DNA of 47,451 bases from Cytophagales bacterium CG12_big_fil_rev_8_21_14_0_65_40_12 (lineage in GTDB: Bacteria > Bacteroidota > Bacteroidia > Cytophagales > Cyclobacteriaceae). Of the stretch, positions 31,653 through 40,828 are shown piece after piece. The notes beneath the pieces were generated by a model. That model did no database searches, had not been told where the DNA came from, and was given only the letters and a program-made list of their open reading frames with translations. The stretch's first letter is position 1; each line of letters opens with the position of its first letter. Location: NCBI GenBank assembly GCA_002786855.1, contig PCUU01000017.1, forward strand, positions 178 to 47,628, given 5' to 3'. A program made the translations under genes and the position numbers.

Positions 31653-32348
31653 ATGGATGTTTACGGAAAAGCATTAAAGGATTTTCAGGCAGGAATAGAG
31701 GGTGAAGTCCTTTATTTGAATACTTCTTATGGTGAAACTGAACAGATGCCCGTTTGGTATTTTTTCAGAAGTTATGATGAAATGCCAGAAATGGAGCAAA
31801 TGGCATTGTCTATTGCAGATGGCGACATTTTAGACGTTGGGGCAGGAGCGGGTTGTCATGCCATGGTGCTTCAGCAAATGAACAAGAATGTAACGGCCAT
31901 CGATACTTCAGCCATTGCAGTGGAAATTATGCGCAATGATGGACTACAACGGGCAGTGCAGGCCGATTTTTTTACTTATCAGGAAGGTAAATATGATACT
32001 ATTATTTTATTGATGAATGGCATCGGTTTGGTAGGCTCTTTAGATGGTTTCAGGAATTTTTTGAATCATGCCAAGCGACTTCTCAAACCAGAGGGTCAAC
32101 TGCTCTTTGATACCTCAGACATCAAATACCTGTATGAAGGACAAGCTTTACCAACTGATAAATACTACGGCCAAGTCAGCTTTCAATACGAATACCAAGG
32201 CATTGAAGGTGATTGGTTCGATTGGATTTATATTGATGAGAACACGTTGGAAGACATTGCCGAAGAATGTGGTTGGTTTGTGTACTATTTACACAAAGAT
32301 GAAAATGACCAATACTTAGTTCGAATGATTCCGAAGACTGAGGATTAA
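31653..32348 (+). CDS. SAM-dependent methyltransferase (class I)
   Basis: The 231-residue cytoplasmic protein has a Rossmann methyltransferase core. Motif I is ILDVGAGAGCHAMVL (about 66-80), motif II-like VTAIDTSAIAVEIM (about 86-99), and motif post-II VQADFFTYQEGKYDTIILL (about 106-124). An N-terminal cap (about 1-60) contains a run of acidic residues, and the C-terminal part (about 180-231) is beta-rich. The substrate is unknown. It is alone, with about 290 bases upstream that are AT-rich and contain no gene. An ATG one codon later is the alternative start. Confidence 0.85.
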   Translation: MDVYGKALKDFQAGIEGEVLYLNTSYGETEQMPVWYFFRSYDEMPEMEQMALSIADGDILDVGAGAGCHAMVLQQMNKNVTAIDTSAIAVEIMRNDGLQRAVQADFFTYQEGKYDTIILLMNGIGLVGSLDGFRNFLNHAKRLLKPEGQLLFDTSDIKYLYEGQALPTDKYYGQVSFQYEYQGIEGDWFDWIYIDENTLEDIAEECGWFVYYLHKDENDQYLVRMIPKTED

Positions 32349-32426
32349 AGGGTGTTTTTCCTTGTCACATATGCATTCATTACATACCACCAAATCATTA
32401 ACTTACCCAATAAACCTTAATCGACT

Positions 32427-33704
32427 ATGAAGAGAATCACCTCAATCTGCCTGCTGCTTTTGATGGCTTTAGGCTTAAATGCACAAAAAACAATTATTCA
32501 TGCTGGAAAGCTGATCGATGGAAAATCAAACGAAGTGGCAACTTCTGTCTCCATTATTATCGAAGGCAATACAATTATTGCAGTAGAAAAGGGCTATAGC
32601 AAAGGAGCAAAAGGCGATGCAATTATCGACCTAAAAAATAAAACTGTGATGCCCGGCTTTATGGACATGCACGTGCATATCGAATCGCAAAGCAATCCGA
32701 ACACACAATTGAATGAATACATTATGAATGAGGCCGATGTTGCTTATGATGCTCAAATGTATGCCCAAAAAACATTGATGGCGGGTTTTACAACCGTTCG
32801 CGATTTAGGTGGGACTGGAGTAAATGTAGCGCTCAAAAAAGCCATCAACGCAGGTAAAGTAGTAGGGCCAAGAATTTATACCGCTGAGAAAACCATCGCT
32901 ACAACGGGCGGCCATGGCGACCCAACCAATGGCGCGCGTTATGATTTAATGGGCGACCCGGGACCAGATCAAGGCGTGATCAACAGTGAAGAAGAAGCAA
33001 GAAAGGCTGTGCGTCAGCGCTATAAAAATGGAGCGGATGTAATTAAAATTACAGCGACAGGCGGAGTACTTTCTGTCGCCAAAGACGGACAGGGACCCCA
33101 GTTCAAAATGGATGAATTGAAAGGCATTGTGGAAACTGCCAAAGAATATGGAATGGTAACAGCCGCTCACGCCCATGGCGATGAAGGAATGCGCAGGGCT
33201 GTAGAAGCAGGAATCAACACCATTGAACACGGTACTTTTATGAGTGAGGCCACCATGGATTTAATGATTCAGAAAGGCACTTATTACGTGCCTACTATTT
33301 CGGCAGGAGAATATGTGGTGGGCAGGGCCAAAATCCCGGGTTTTTTCCCGGCCGTGGTAGCAAAAAAGGCCTTAGAAGTTGGTCCTCAAATCAGCGATAC
33401 TTTTGCCAAAGCTTATAAAAGAGGTGTTAAAATCGTTTTTGGTACAGATGCGGGGGTTTATCCACACGGAGACAATGCTGGAGAGTTTGTATTTATGGTA
33501 AAAGCTGGAATGAAACCAATGGAAGCCATTCAATCCGCCACCATGGCGGCAGCAGAGTTATTGAGGGTTCAAGACCTTTTCGGTTCTATCGAAGCTGGTA
33601 AAATGGCGGATATTGTAGCTGTGGATGGGGATCCTCTTCAAGATATTTCTGTGTTAAAGGAGGTCAAATTCGTAATGAAAGACGGCAAGGTTTTTAAGCA
33701 ATAA
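32427..33704 (+). CDS. Secreted amidohydrolase (imidazolonepropionase-like / prolidase-like)
   Basis: The 425-residue binuclear metallohydrolase has a signal peptide (about 1-19, ending ALGLNAQ) and a TIM-barrel with HxH in FMDMHVHIES, a likely carboxylated Lys in ADVIKITATGG, His ligands in TAAHAHGDEGM and TIEHGTFM, and the catalytic Asp in VFGTDAGVYPHG. Beta-sandwich strands close both ends (AGKLIDGKSNEVAT; MKDGKVFKQ). Related enzymes hydrolyse Xaa-Pro or Xaa-Arg dipeptides. It is a second such enzyme in the window; unlike the one at 15.7 kb it is not a lipoprotein. It is preceded by an untranslated 78 bases and ended by a good terminator. Confidence 0.9.
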   Translation: MKRITSICLLLLMALGLNAQKTIIHAGKLIDGKSNEVATSVSIIIEGNTIIAVEKGYSKGAKGDAIIDLKNKTVMPGFMDMHVHIESQSNPNTQLNEYIMNEADVAYDAQMYAQKTLMAGFTTVRDLGGTGVNVALKKAINAGKVVGPRIYTAEKTIATTGGHGDPTNGARYDLMGDPGPDQGVINSEEEARKAVRQRYKNGADVIKITATGGVLSVAKDGQGPQFKMDELKGIVETAKEYGMVTAAHAHGDEGMRRAVEAGINTIEHGTFMSEATMDLMIQKGTYYVPTISAGEYVVGRAKIPGFFPAVVAKKALEVGPQISDTFAKAYKRGVKIVFGTDAGVYPHGDNAGEFVFMVKAGMKPMEAIQSATMAAAELLRVQDLFGSIEAGKMADIVAVDGDPLQDISVLKEVKFVMKDGKVFKQ

Positions 33705-33724
33705 AATTTTTTCATAACTGTTTG

Positions 33725-33760
33725 AAAGGATGTGGGCTTTATAAGTCGCATCCTTTTTTT
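33725..33760 (+). terminator. Rho-independent terminator after the amidohydrolase gene
   Basis: AAAGGATGTG (33725-33734) and CGCATCCTTT (33747-33756) pair over 10 bp with one G-T pair, followed by TTTT. Confidence 0.85.
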
Positions 33761-33808
33761 ATTCTGTTAAGTGCTACACTAAGCCAGTTCTAATGCTTAA
33801 ATTCGATC

Positions 33809-36800
33809 ATGCAGCACATTTTGCAATCCTACCTCAGGCGGTTGACGAACCTTTCAGCGAATAATCGTTCGTTAGTATTGCTCAGGCTGTTGACCGATCA
33901 ATTCATCGACCTGCATGATTTTGATTTTCTTGATCTAAAGCCATCTTTCAGGGTTTTAGAAGACGTGATTGCTCAAAAATCAAGTATCAAATTAATTCCT
34001 AATTCAGACAGCAGAGATGCCAATTCGAATAAAATCGCCACTCGTATGGCCAAATTGAGAAGGCGAGAGCAGTTTATTTTTGAAGAAACAGGTGGTAAAG
34101 ACTTGTATGTGGGCTGGCCATTTGTTCACGGTAAATTAAACGATGGCACCATTGTAAGAGCGCCACTTATCTTCTTTCCTATGAGCTTGGAATTGGAGCA
34201 AAACGAATGGCTGCTAAAGCCACGAAAGGAAGTCAATACCAGTCTCAATAAAAGTTTTTTATTGGCCTTCGCCCATTATAATAAAATCAAAATTGATGAA
34301 GAGCTCTTGGACAGGTCTTTTGATGATTTTGATGCTGACAGCACCGTTTTCAGGACTCAACTCTATGAATTGCTAGAACAAAGTAATATTGCAATCCGCT
34401 TTGGAAGAGAAATTTTTGCCGATAAACTCACTCCTTTTTCAGAATTCACCAAAGACAGCTTCGAAAAGGCCAACGACAACGGTAAATTGAGCTTAATTTC
34501 CGAGGCCGTTTTGGGCATTTTTCCGCAAGCAGATTCTTATCTAATTCCAGATTATGAATTTCTGATAGAGCATTTGAAATCAGATAATTTCGAAGACTTT
34601 TTCGCTCAAAAAAACCTTTCGGAACAAAATGATTTTGGTGCTGATTTTGACGCCTATCGCTACTTTTTGGATAAAGTAAAAGAAGAAGAAACCTATACGC
34701 CTTTTCGAAAAGATGCTTTTCAAGAAAATGCCATCAAGGCAGTAAAAAAGGGTAATTCGATGGTGGTTCAAGGCCCACCAGGCACTGGTAAATCGCAATT
34801 AATCTGCAACCTGATTTCGGATTATATGGCCAGGGGAAAGAAGGTGCTTTTGGTAAGTCAGAAGCGGGCGGCACTGGATGTTGTTTACCAAAGGTTAAAA
34901 GAGCAGGGCATCAACGAATTTGTGGCTTTGGTCCATGATTTCAAAAATGACAGAAAAGAGGTCTATGATAAAATCGCCAATCAGATTGAACGGCTTAACG
35001 AGTACAAAAGGAACAATACCAACCTGGATGCCATTCAGCTAGACCGAAGCTTTAAACAAGCCAGCAGGACGATTGACGATCTTTCTGAGGTTTTAGAAGA
35101 TTATAAAAAGGCATTGTTCGATGACCAAGAATGTGGCCTTTCGGTAAAAGAGCTTTACCTCACTTCTTACCCAGAACAAGAAACTGTCACCTTGGTGCAA
35201 GAATACCACTATTTTGATTTTAGGGAGCAAGCTTTTGAAAAGGACCTCAAACAGTATTTCGATTATGCGCTACGCTTGAATAAAGAGGGCTATCCATGGG
35301 CGGAAAGGGTGGATTTTGCAGACTTCAAAATCAATGATTTGAAGAAAATGCAAGGGCATTTAGATGAAATCCCCATCGAAGCGCAGCAGTATGTTGATCA
35401 AGTATCAGAGGTCATTGGTGAAGCAGTTGATTTTGATGCCTGCCGAACGATGGGCGAAAATTTAGATCGACTGAGGCAGTTCAACGAGCTTTTGCAAAAT
35501 GAAGAAATCTATGCTTTGCTCAAGCCCATGATTGGCGAGCAAAACAAGGAAAGCGATTTGCTTTGGTTGGCCAATAGTCGAATTCTCATCAACGCTTGTT
35601 TCGATATGCCTGGAATTGAAACTTCTCTCACTATTCAAGAAATTCCTGAAGTACAGATTTTGCTCAAACAAAGAGCAAATGCTCGAAAATCATTTATTAA
35701 ATCCATCAAGTGGAGTTTTTCCAAAGAGAAACTAAGGCTGGCACGAATCCTTGTGGCCAATGGCTTGACCGACACCAAAGAGCAGTTTCAGATTTTAGAT
35801 CAGCGGATAGATCATCGCTTGAACCTTCAACATCAATTGACGAAACTTAAAAATGCCGATTGGATAGCCACTGTGCCAAATACACTCTCAAAAAAGGAGA
35901 TTAATCTTTGGTTGGATAAGCTGGAGATTGCGCTAAAGGCAAAGTTGATTTTTGCTTCTTTCGCCAATTTCAAAGAGTATTTCCCTGTTAAAAAATTCAC
36001 TTCAGCTCAGTTGAAGAAGCGCATTAAGACCATTATTTCAGTTTTGAAGGACTTGCCTAAGAAGCGCGAACAATGGAATAAATATATTCTTCCAATTCAG
36101 ATTGATCATGTTTTGCGCGATCCAGCTTCTGCAAAGGAAATGAAGAAGACTTTGCTTCTCGATTTTGATTCGATATGCGAATTGGATCAACTCGTGTCTG
36201 GTTTTTCTGAAGCCCAGATTTCAGGTATAAAGAAGTTAGAGGATTTGGGTATTAGAACCGCTTCAGAGTACTTTCAGATTTTTGAGAACAGCTTGCGCTT
36301 GGCATGGATTGATCATATTGAAAGCAAGTACCCAGTACTTCGGACGGTTTCAACCTTGAAGTTCGAGCAAATGCTCACTGATCTTCAGCAGGCCGAACAT
36401 GAAAAGTTGGAGGCAAGCACGCAAATTCTTTTGCAGCGCGCCAGAGAAAAGACCTACGAACCTGCCGAATACAATCGCCTCAATAATATGGTGACTTACC
36501 GCGATTTACAGCATCAGGTGAATAAGAAACGCAGGATTTGGCCAATGCGAAAACTGGTTTCTAATTTTCACGAAGAGCTTTTCAATCTTGTGCCTTGTTG
36601 GATGGCTTCGCCAGAATCGGTTTCGGCTATTTTCCCAATGGAAACATTTTTTGATTTGGTGATTTTTGATGAGGCTAGTCAGTGCTTTGCGGAAAAAGGC
36701 TTACCTGCCATTTACAGAGGAAAGCAATTGGTGATTGCTGGAGACAGTCAACAGCTTAGGCCCAATGATTTATATCGCGTCAAGTGGGACGATGAGCAAG

Positions 36801-37804
36801 AAGAGTTAGCCCTAGAAGTAGAGTCGCTGCTGGAGTTGGCCAATAATTACTTAATGCAAGTGCATTTGCAGGGCCATTATAGAAGTCAGTCATTGGCACT
36901 TATTGATTTTTCAAATCAACATTTCTATAAAGGGAAGCTTCAGATGCTGCCACATTTCAAACATATCAATGACCAAAATCCTGCCATTGATTTCATTAAG
37001 GTAGAAGGAGTTTGGGAGCATCAAAGCAATGAGATTGAGGCGGAGGCTGTAATCGCACTGTTGAAAGATTTGGAAAAAGAAGCTTCTCAAAAAACGGTTG
37101 GGATTGTTACTTTCAATGCAAGTCAGCAAAGCCTTATTCAAGATAAAATCGAAGAGGCTGGAATAGAGTTGAAAGGTCTTTTCGTAAAGAACATAGAAAA
37201 CGTTCAAGGTGATGAACGCGACATCATCATCTTTTCTACTGCTTATGGACCAGATAAAAAGGGAAAACTCAACCTCCATTTTGGAAGCCTGAATGCGGCT
37301 GGAGGCGAAAATAGATTGAACGTGGCCATTACCCGGGCCAAAGAAAAGGTGATTATTATCACTTCACTACTGCCAGAAAACCTAAAGGTAGATCAGCTCA
37401 AAAATGAAGGTCCAAAATTGCTGAAAGCTTATTTGTCTTTTGCCAGAACTGTGGCAGATGGAGACTTTAAGCCAGCCGTTTACCCATCGAAAACCTTTAG
37501 TCAGCATTGGTATTTAAAGGAAAGGCTGAAACTTTGGGAAAAGGAATTCGACTTAAAATTTACAGATGAATTGCCTTTTGCCGATTTATCAATTAAGCGG
37601 AAATCTGATTTTAAAGCTGTGCTGCTCACGGATGATAATGTGTTTTACGAAAGCATTACCATTAAGGATAGTTTTGTATACAAGCCCTTTTTGCTCGAAT
37701 CCAAAGCTTGGAATTACAGATTTGTGCACAGCCGCAATTACTGGCTTACCCCGCAGCGCATGAAAGAGAATATCGGAAGGCTAGTGGCGAAAAGTGAGGT
37801 TTGA
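33809..37804 (+). CDS. UPF1/DNA2-type superfamily I helicase, very large
   Basis: This 1331-residue ATPase has an N-terminal domain of about 300 residues (with VGWPFVHGKLNDGTIVRAPL near 110-130) related to the DUF4011 group. The Walker A motif QGPPGTGKSQLI is at about 320-331. A 600-residue insert, largely helical with coiled-coil segments, precedes the Walker B motif VIFDEASQCF (about 951), motif III IAGDSQQLRP (about 974), GHYRSQS (about 1022), motif V NVQGDERDIIIFS (about 1130) and motif VI VAITRAKEKVIII (about 1171). The C-terminal about 120 residues show no MTES/PD-(D/E)XK nuclease signature that I can recognise. Relatives act on DNA or RNA ends, and several belong to defence systems. 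It is preceded by a terminator and is alone. Confidence 0.85.
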   Translation: MQHILQSYLRRLTNLSANNRSLVLLRLLTDQFIDLHDFDFLDLKPSFRVLEDVIAQKSSIKLIPNSDSRDANSNKIATRMAKLRRREQFIFEETGGKDLYVGWPFVHGKLNDGTIVRAPLIFFPMSLELEQNEWLLKPRKEVNTSLNKSFLLAFAHYNKIKIDEELLDRSFDDFDADSTVFRTQLYELLEQSNIAIRFGREIFADKLTPFSEFTKDSFEKANDNGKLSLISEAVLGIFPQADSYLIPDYEFLIEHLKSDNFEDFFAQKNLSEQNDFGADFDAYRYFLDKVKEEETYTPFRKDAFQENAIKAVKKGNSMVVQGPPGTGKSQLICNLISDYMARGKKVLLVSQKRAALDVVYQRLKEQGINEFVALVHDFKNDRKEVYDKIANQIERLNEYKRNNTNLDAIQLDRSFKQASRTIDDLSEVLEDYKKALFDDQECGLSVKELYLTSYPEQETVTLVQEYHYFDFREQAFEKDLKQYFDYALRLNKEGYPWAERVDFADFKINDLKKMQGHLDEIPIEAQQYVDQVSEVIGEAVDFDACRTMGENLDRLRQFNELLQNEEIYALLKPMIGEQNKESDLLWLANSRILINACFDMPGIETSLTIQEIPEVQILLKQRANARKSFIKSIKWSFSKEKLRLARILVANGLTDTKEQFQILDQRIDHRLNLQHQLTKLKNADWIATVPNTLSKKEINLWLDKLEIALKAKLIFASFANFKEYFPVKKFTSAQLKKRIKTIISVLKDLPKKREQWNKYILPIQIDHVLRDPASAKEMKKTLLLDFDSICELDQLVSGFSEAQISGIKKLEDLGIRTASEYFQIFENSLRLAWIDHIESKYPVLRTVSTLKFEQMLTDLQQAEHEKLEASTQILLQRAREKTYEPAEYNRLNNMVTYRDLQHQVNKKRRIWPMRKLVSNFHEELFNLVPCWMASPESVSAIFPMETFFDLVIFDEASQCFAEKGLPAIYRGKQLVIAGDSQQLRPNDLYRVKWDDEQEELALEVESLLELANNYLMQVHLQGHYRSQSLALIDFSNQHFYKGKLQMLPHFKHINDQNPAIDFIKVEGVWEHQSNEIEAEAVIALLKDLEKEASQKTVGIVTFNASQQSLIQDKIEEAGIELKGLFVKNIENVQGDERDIIIFSTAYGPDKKGKLNLHFGSLNAAGGENRLNVAITRAKEKVIIITSLLPENLKVDQLKNEGPKLLKAYLSFARTVADGDFKPAVYPSKTFSQHWYLKERLKLWEKEFDLKFTDELPFADLSIKRKSDFKAVLLTDDNVFYESITIKDSFVYKPFLLESKAWNYRFVHSRNYWLTPQRMKENIGRLVAKSEV

Positions 37805-37814
37805 AAAGGCTATT

Positions 37815-38288
37815 CTATCTATCAACATTCTCCAACCTTACCCCAACAGAAGGCACATTTTCTAGGTTAGCCTCACGCATATACTGGGCGATTTTGATTT
37901 GATATTTGCCAATACTCGGGAAAGAGTAATTAGGTAAAATCTCAACTTCATGCTGAAAAATGCTATTGCCTTTTCCAAAAGGCTTACCTGTTTTGGCATC
38001 GAACAACTGAACGTTCACCAATTCTGATTTAAGCTCATTGCCTTTTTCATCCATTAAATAATAGGTGAGATAAAGATTTTGTGATCTGAACTCAATTGAG
38101 TTTCTCACATTGATCAAAACCCTTTTTGGCGCATTGTCGCTAATTTCAAAATTGAAAGCTGGAATGGTATCCATATTCCAAATGCCTTCTTCAAAATCAT
38201 AAACTTCCTCATACACCCGATTTCGATCGCAAGAATTGATCAGGGCAAAAGCCAAAAGCAAGCAACAAATCTTTAAGAACGATTTCAT
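37815..38288 (-). CDS. gldH: Gliding motility lipoprotein GldH
   Basis: The 157-residue lipoprotein has a signal sequence with lipobox Cys20 (LINSC). The mature chain begins with DRNRVYEEVYDFEEGIW and ends with GVRLENVDR; both fit GldH, which typically starts CDxNRVFE. GldH is part of the Bacteroidota gliding machinery and is needed for gliding and for type IX secretion-dependent phenotypes in Flavobacterium. It overlaps the ricT stop codon (TAATG), and a ricT-gldH order is common in the phylum, which supports the call. It is last of the minus-strand series and ends 10 bases from the convergent helicase gene. Confidence 0.85.
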   Translation of the reverse strand: MKSFLKICCLLLAFALINSCDRNRVYEEVYDFEEGIWNMDTIPAFNFEISDNAPKRVLINVRNSIEFRSQNLYLTYYLMDEKGNELKSELVNVQLFDAKTGKPFGKGNSIFQHEVEILPNYSFPSIGKYQIKIAQYMREANLENVPSVGVRLENVDR

Positions 38289-39472
38289 TATTCAGGCTTT
38301 CGGTTTTTGTTACGATTCCTGTTTTTATTGCGGTTTCGGTTCTTGTTTGGAGAGCCAGCCACATTTCCTTGACCTTGCACCTGATTCGTTTTCTGATCTT
38401 TTTTCTTAAACTTTTTGTCCATTTTGGCCAAGTCTTGATTGATGCCAACTTCTTTCAAGTTTCTGACTTCAATTTCATCGGTGGTTAAGGTGTCAGGGAA
38501 AATGCCTTTTTCATTCATGGCCTGAATTTCAGCGGCACGATTGGCATCAATCGGATGCCAAGTGTTCTCAGTATCGTAGCCAAACCACATGATCTTTCTG
38601 AAGATGTCAGTCTTTTGCAATCTGGCTTCACCCACTTTGGTTTTGAGTTTCGTTACTTCTGGAATCCCCTCAAGGGCATCCATATAAGTCTCTAACTCAT
38701 AATTAAGACAACATTTGAGCCTTCCGCATTGGCCAGAAAGCTTGCTCGGGTTGAGGCTAAGGTTCTGATAACGAGCTGCAGAAGTACTCACGCTTTTGAA
38801 TTCGGTAAGCCAGGTAGAGCAACAAAGCTCTCTTCCACAAGAGCCAATACCCCCTAGTCGGCCTGCTTCTTGGCGCAAACTGATCTGACGCATATCAACG
38901 CGGATTTTGAATTCACCTGCCAGCACTTTGATCAGTTCTCGAAAGTCTACGCGATCTTCTGCTGAATAGTAGAAAGTGGCTTTTGTATTGTCGGCTTGAA
39001 ACTCCACATCGGTGAGTTTCATATTTAATTTTTGGTCTAAAATGATTTGGCGCGTGCGGAAAAGCGTGGGCATATCACGCTTTCTTACCTCATCAAATTT
39101 CTCAAGGTCTTTGAGCGTGGCCTTTCTATAAATGACTCGGATTTCGTCATTGTTGGCAATTTTCTTCTTTTGCATTTGCAGCCGCACCAATTCGCCCTGC
39201 ATGGAAACATGGCCCAAATGATGCCCACTTGGTACATCAACAATAACTGCTTCACCCGTTACTAATTCGATATTTTCTATGTTTCGGAAGAATTCCTTTC
39301 TTCCATTCTTGAACCTGACTTCTACGATATCGAAGGCATCCACTGTTGGCATGTCCATATTCGACAGCCAATCGAAGACATTCATTTTATTACAACCACC
39401 CGTTGAACAGCCTCCGTTATTATTGCAGCCAGAAACGGCCCCTTCGGCACTCACTCCACAACTACAGCTCAT
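38288..39472 (-). CDS. ricT: RicT/PSP1 domain protein
   Basis: The 394-residue protein has a short N-terminal Cys-rich segment (MSCSCGVSAEGAVSGCNNNG, more Cys to residue 28), then a PSP1/RicT core (about 45-290). Core marks are FDIVEVRFKNGRKEFF, the motif RLGGIGSCGRELCCSTWL with its paired cysteines, and LSGQCGRLKCCLNYE. In Bacillus, RicT (YaaT) binds RicA/RicF and [4Fe-4S] clusters and adjusts RNase Y; in Bacteroidota the role is unsettled. The C-terminus is a low-complexity basic tail (N, K, R repeats) over about the last 25 residues. It overlaps gldH by one base and follows purD after 35 bases. Confidence 0.88.
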   Translation of the reverse strand: MSCSCGVSAEGAVSGCNNNGGCSTGGCNKMNVFDWLSNMDMPTVDAFDIVEVRFKNGRKEFFRNIENIELVTGEAVIVDVPSGHHLGHVSMQGELVRLQMQKKKIANNDEIRVIYRKATLKDLEKFDEVRKRDMPTLFRTRQIILDQKLNMKLTDVEFQADNTKATFYYSAEDRVDFRELIKVLAGEFKIRVDMRQISLRQEAGRLGGIGSCGRELCCSTWLTEFKSVSTSAARYQNLSLNPSKLSGQCGRLKCCLNYELETYMDALEGIPEVTKLKTKVGEARLQKTDIFRKIMWFGYDTENTWHPIDANRAAEIQAMNEKGIFPDTLTTDEIEVRNLKEVGINQDLAKMDKKFKKKDQKTNQVQGQGNVAGSPNKNRNRNKNRNRNKNRKPE

Positions 39473-39507
39473 AATTTATATTTTAGGCCTTTCGGCCGTC
39501 AAATCAC

Positions 39508-40797
39508 TTATTTTATTAATCTCAAAATATCTTGGCCAATATCAGTCCTGTGATATTCGTCTTGCCAAGAAATTTTTTCTATGCCATTATAAGCATTTTC
39601 AAGGGCTTTTTCTACTGTTTCGCCCATTCCGGTCACTGCCAAAACACGCCCACCGTTGGTAATTACCTCGCCAGTTTCGTTATGATGCGTGCCAGCATGA
39701 AAAACTATCGCCTCATTTACGGCTTCAATACCATAAATGACCTTACCTTTTTCGTAGTTGCCCGGATAGCCACCGGCCACCATGACTACCGTTGTGGCTG
39801 CCTTCGAACTCACTTCAAAATTTTTAGTATTTAAGGTGCCTGCTCCGCAACCTTCAAGCAGTTCAACCAAATCGGAATCAATTCTTGAAAGGACAGACTG
39901 TGTTTCTGGGTCGCCCATACGCACATTGTATTCAATGACATAAGGATCGCCACCCATGTTCATTAGGCCAATAAATAGGAAGCCTTTGTAGTCGATGCCC
40001 TCACTCTTCAACCCGTTGATGCTTGGTTTGATGATCCGCTCTTCCACTTTTGCCAAAAATGCTGCGTCTGCAAAAGGCACAGGCGAAACGGAGCCCATTC
40101 CTCCTGTGTTTAAACCAGTATCTTTTTCGCCTATGCGTTTATAATCTTTGGCCGAAGGCAGTATTTTGTAATCTGTTCCATCGCTCAGAACAAACACAGA
40201 AAGCTCAATTCCACTTAAAAATTGCTCCACCACTACTCGACTTGAGGCTTCACCAAATTTGGCATCGACCAACATTTCCTTTAATGTTTCGCGTGCATGG
40301 GCATTGGTTTCGGAAATGATTACCCCTTTTCCAGCGGCCAATCCGTCTGCCTTTAGCACAATAGGAGTGGGGTGGCTTGAGACGTAATTCATGCCCTCTT
40401 CCAGCGAGTTGATTGTGAATGTTTTCGAACGGGCAGTTGGGATTTTATGGCGATGCATGAATTGCTTCGAAAAATCTTTGCTTCCTTCTAATTGAGCCCC
40501 TTTGGCATTGGGTCCTACAAGCAGTACTTCTTTTAAAGATGCATCACTTTCAAAATAATCTCTGATGCCGAGCACCAATGGATCTTCTGGGCCTACAACC
40601 ACTAATGACACTTGGTTTTCTTTAACGAAACTGCCAATGGTATCAAAATCAGTGACTTTGATATTGACATTTTCGCCTAGCTGGGCCGTGCCTGCATTTC
40701 CTGGCGCGATGTATAGTTTATTGCATCGCGGACTTTGAGAAATCTTCCAAGCGAAAGCATGTTCTCTGCCTCCACTACCCAACACAAGAATGTTCAT
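39508..40797 (-). CDS. purD: Phosphoribosylamine--glycine ligase
   Basis: The 429-residue cytoplasmic enzyme makes GAR from 5-phosphoribosylamine, glycine and ATP in purine synthesis. The N-domain begins MNILVLGSGGREHAFAWKIS, followed by YIAPGNAGTA. The ATP-grasp core includes VLKADGLAAGKGVI, EASSRVVVEQFLSGIELSVF, NTGGMGSVSP, and the catalytic YNVRMGDPETQ. The C-domain ends with ENAYNGIEKISWQDEYHRTD. Length and motifs are complete. It lies 31 bases behind recQ and 35 before ricT on the same strand, so the four may share a transcript, although the functions are unrelated. Confidence 0.97.
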   Translation of the reverse strand: MNILVLGSGGREHAFAWKISQSPRCNKLYIAPGNAGTAQLGENVNIKVTDFDTIGSFVKENQVSLVVVGPEDPLVLGIRDYFESDASLKEVLLVGPNAKGAQLEGSKDFSKQFMHRHKIPTARSKTFTINSLEEGMNYVSSHPTPIVLKADGLAAGKGVIISETNAHARETLKEMLVDAKFGEASSRVVVEQFLSGIELSVFVLSDGTDYKILPSAKDYKRIGEKDTGLNTGGMGSVSPVPFADAAFLAKVEERIIKPSINGLKSEGIDYKGFLFIGLMNMGGDPYVIEYNVRMGDPETQSVLSRIDSDLVELLEGCGAGTLNTKNFEVSSKAATTVVMVAGGYPGNYEKGKVIYGIEAVNEAIVFHAGTHHNETGEVITNGGRVLAVTGMGETVEKALENAYNGIEKISWQDEYHRTDIGQDILRLIK

Positions 40798-40828
40798 GAG
40801 AATTGAATTTGTAAGGCTGTAAAGGTAA

